Assembly: GCF_007988885.1 (NCBI RefSeq)
Contig: NZ_BJUZ01000001.1
Span: forward strand, 186,001-250,000
From: Gluconobacter wancherniae NBRC 103581
GTDB lineage: Bacteria; Pseudomonadota; Alphaproteobacteria; Acetobacterales; Acetobacteraceae
Length of the DNA stretch: 64,000 nt
Direction: 5' to 3'
Made by a program: the position numbers and the translations under genes. Of this stretch, positions 62,580 through 64,000 are shown piece by piece. A model generated the notes under the pieces. The model worked only from the letters and a program-made list of their open reading frames with translations. It did no database searches and had not been told where the DNA came from. Position 1 is the stretch's first letter, and each line of letters starts with the position of its first letter.

Positions 62580-63521
62580 TCAGGAAGGGCGGGGCGCGGA
62601 GGGGTCGTTGATCAGCGGTGGAACAAGGGATGCCGTATTTAGTGTTCCATCAAAGCCTTGCCGCAGAACCTTTGACCAGCTGAGCATCCAGCGATCCAGC
62701 GCATCAATGAAATGTGCAGCATCAGGGTTCTGATGAATGCTTGCCTTGTTCCAGTACTGGGGCGGGGCAAGGAGCTGGCGGGAACCCTGTTCGATCGGTG
62801 CGACAAGCGTCTCCACCGTTTCGACCTGCACACCCTGCGTTCCCTGTTTGCTGACGTGATACCAGCCAACATTGACCATCAGCGGCGGAATCGGGAACCC
62901 GAGTGTGGACATGCGATTGAAGGCTGCCGTGATGAACGGATCAGTGCTGATCGTATGGTTTGAGAGAACGGCGTTCCCGGTGTAGCTGCATTCCTCAATA
63001 TTGGCGGTATTGGTGATGCGCGCTGCATAATTTCGGTCGTCATGGCAGGGCGTTTCAAGGTCCGTTGCAACGTCCTGCGGAACTGCCTGTTGCGTTGCAT
63101 GGACGATGATCACCCCGGAGACAACGCCACGGTCCGTGCGCGCCAGAACCTGCTGCGATACTTCGCGGTGTGGCCCGGTCTGGGCAATCAGAATCGGATG
63201 CCAGTCCCCCGCCGGGAGGGGAAGTGTGCGCCCAGCAATCTGGAGACTGCCGCGCTGGGTAATGCCAACATCCGGCAGTCCGACCTGACCTGAGCCATCA
63301 TCCTGACCTGCACCCGGAGCGGAAGGGCCCCCTGCCGCAGGGGAGGCGGTGCTACCCGCCTTGCTTGGGCGGGCGCTGGGCGCATGGCCTGGAAGCCATG
63401 GAAGCGCTTTTTTAACCGGGGCGGTTGGGTAGAAGGCCGCCATCCCCAGAGCGCCGACTGTCATGATAAGGCTTGTGCGCCAGACAGGAGCGCGTCGCCA
63501 CAGGCGTCCAAATGCCGTCAT
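62580..63521 (-). CDS. Unrecognised protein with one N-terminal membrane helix
   Basis: The 313-residue protein has a basic N-terminus, one membrane helix (TSLIMTVGALGMAAFYP) and a Pro/Ala/Ser/Gly-rich linker (about 45-80) before a folded domain. That domain has DWHPILIAQTG, VIIVHATQQ and an IEECSYTGNAVLSNHTI segment with one of two cysteines (CHDD and EECS), likely periplasmic. I cannot assign a family. It lies 4 bp after an AAA+ ATPase gene on the same strand, so the two probably act together. Confidence 0.75.
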   Translation of the reverse strand: MTAFGRLWRRAPVWRTSLIMTVGALGMAAFYPTAPVKKALPWLPGHAPSARPSKAGSTASPAAGGPSAPGAGQDDGSGQVGLPDVGITQRGSLQIAGRTLPLPAGDWHPILIAQTGPHREVSQQVLARTDRGVVSGVIIVHATQQAVPQDVATDLETPCHDDRNYAARITNTANIEECSYTGNAVLSNHTISTDPFITAAFNRMSTLGFPIPPLMVNVGWYHVSKQGTQGVQVETVETLVAPIEQGSRQLLAPPQYWNKASIHQNPDAAHFIDALDRWMLSWSKVLRQGFDGTLNTASLVPPLINDPSAPRPS

Positions 63522-63525
63522 GGTA

Positions 63526-64000
63526 TCAGCGGCTCATGCGGCTGCGCTGGGCTTCGGTATCAGCAGCAATTTCCGCCTCGACACCCTCGGGCCCCGTTAC
63601 CAGGCGAACCATTTTGGCGCCCTGCTGGCGGGCAGTGATCAGGCTCTCACTCACCATATCTTCAATGGAGCGCACCAGATCGCGCGCGCTTGCTGCGGCG
63701 CCAAGATTGGTCTGCTTCTGCATAACCTGGAACAGGAGCGTTGGGTCGATGCCACCAGTTTCGACGTGCAGGCCGTAGCCTTCGATCATCGCTTCAATTT
63801 CAAGCGCAGCAACGCGTGCCAGATCAAGGCCACGTAGAGAGCGGAAAACAAAAATACGGTCGAGGCGGTTCAGAACTTCTGGCGCAAAACCGGCGCGACG
63901 CAGGGCTTCAACCGACTCGCCACGCATCTTGTCGGGCTCATCGGCCAGACGATCGGCGATATCCGTCAGGGCATCTGTTGCGACATTGGAAGTGAGCATG
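63526..64000 (-). CDS. ClpB-like AAA+ ATPase, C-terminal part only
   Basis: The visible 158 residues are the end of an AAA+ protein whose start lies beyond the right edge. LTSNVATD matches the sensor-1 strand, FAPEVLNRLDRIFVF the segment around the arginine finger, and ASARDLVRSIEDMV the small C-terminal domain (sensor 2) of ClpB/ClpV-type second AAA modules. The final tail (AEIAADTEAQRSRMSR) is charged. The internal methionine at the first visible codon is not a true start. Which ClpB relative it is cannot be decided. Confidence 0.85.
   Translation of the reverse strand, partial: MLTSNVATDALTDIADRLADEPDKMRGESVEALRRAGFAPEVLNRLDRIFVFRSLRGLDLARVAALEIEAMIEGYGLHVETGGIDPTLLFQVMQKQTNLGAAASARDLVRSIEDMVSESLITARQQGAKMVRLVTGPEGVEAEIAADTEAQRSRMSR

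Noticed and set aside
1-64000. CRISPR arrays, insertion sequences, toxin-antitoxin pairs or phage genes
   Set aside because: No regularly spaced repeats, transposase motifs or typical small gene pairs were seen on reading both strands.

Overview
The window looks like chromosomal DNA of an alphaproteobacterium, most likely an acetic acid bacterium (Acetobacteraceae, Gluconobacter-like). This rests on the dusB-ntrYX-hfq-hflX gene order, an FMN/quinone-type PyrD, several TonB-dependent receptors, periplasmic and envelope genes typical of the group, and moderately high GC with dense ATGA/GTGA-coupled operons. The family assignment is an inference. No insertion sequence, phage gene, integrase or CRISPR array was found.

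Layout, left to right. 1-4071 (minus): histidine operon hisB - DUF2628-like membrane protein - hisH - GNAT::hisA fusion - hisF - hisE (cut by the window edge). 4247-7078 (plus): nitroreductase, UbiH-family hydroxylase, zinc-type quinone reductase. 7085-14668 (mostly minus): glycosyltransferase with a tail-anchored HTH protein, a large MscS channel, pyrD, a small orphan ORF, a TIM-barrel isomerase and an alpha/beta hydrolase. 14781-21994 (plus): dusB, a decayed NtrC-like protein, ntrY, ntrX, hfq, hflX. 21967-25819: OpgC-like membrane protein, SulP transporter, YghA-like SDR. 25913: tRNA-His. 26188-33170 (minus): TonB receptor plus Tat-exported phospholipase C, then a NAD(P)-binding protein and a DUF2125 protein. 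33468-35706 (plus): rplM-rpsI and ilvE.

35714-43264 holds molybdenum cofactor functions: mocA-like and xdhC (minus), moeA-moaA-moaC-mobA-moaD-moaE (plus, tightly coupled) and a molbindin; manC lies between. 43413-48404: siderophore-type TonB receptor, an ornithine decarboxylase with a structured 5' leader, and a YihY/BrkB protein. 48413-53040: rlpA, aroQ-accB-accC-NIPSNAP and a second YghA-like SDR. 53175-58085: a tricorn-type protease and ccmAB. 58103-64000: an amino-acid ABC transporter with fused binding protein and permease, a MocR regulator divergent from a PNPOx-like protein across a clear palindrome, an unrecognised membrane-anchored protein, and the C-terminus of a ClpB-like AAA+ ATPase.

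The points most worth a second look are the GNAT::HisA fusion, the receiver-less NtrC remnant in place of ntrBC, the tail-anchored HTH protein coupled to a glycosyltransferase, the AAA+/membrane protein pair at the right edge, the MocR/PNPOx palindrome and the ornithine decarboxylase leader. No complete, clearly new multi-gene system is visible.
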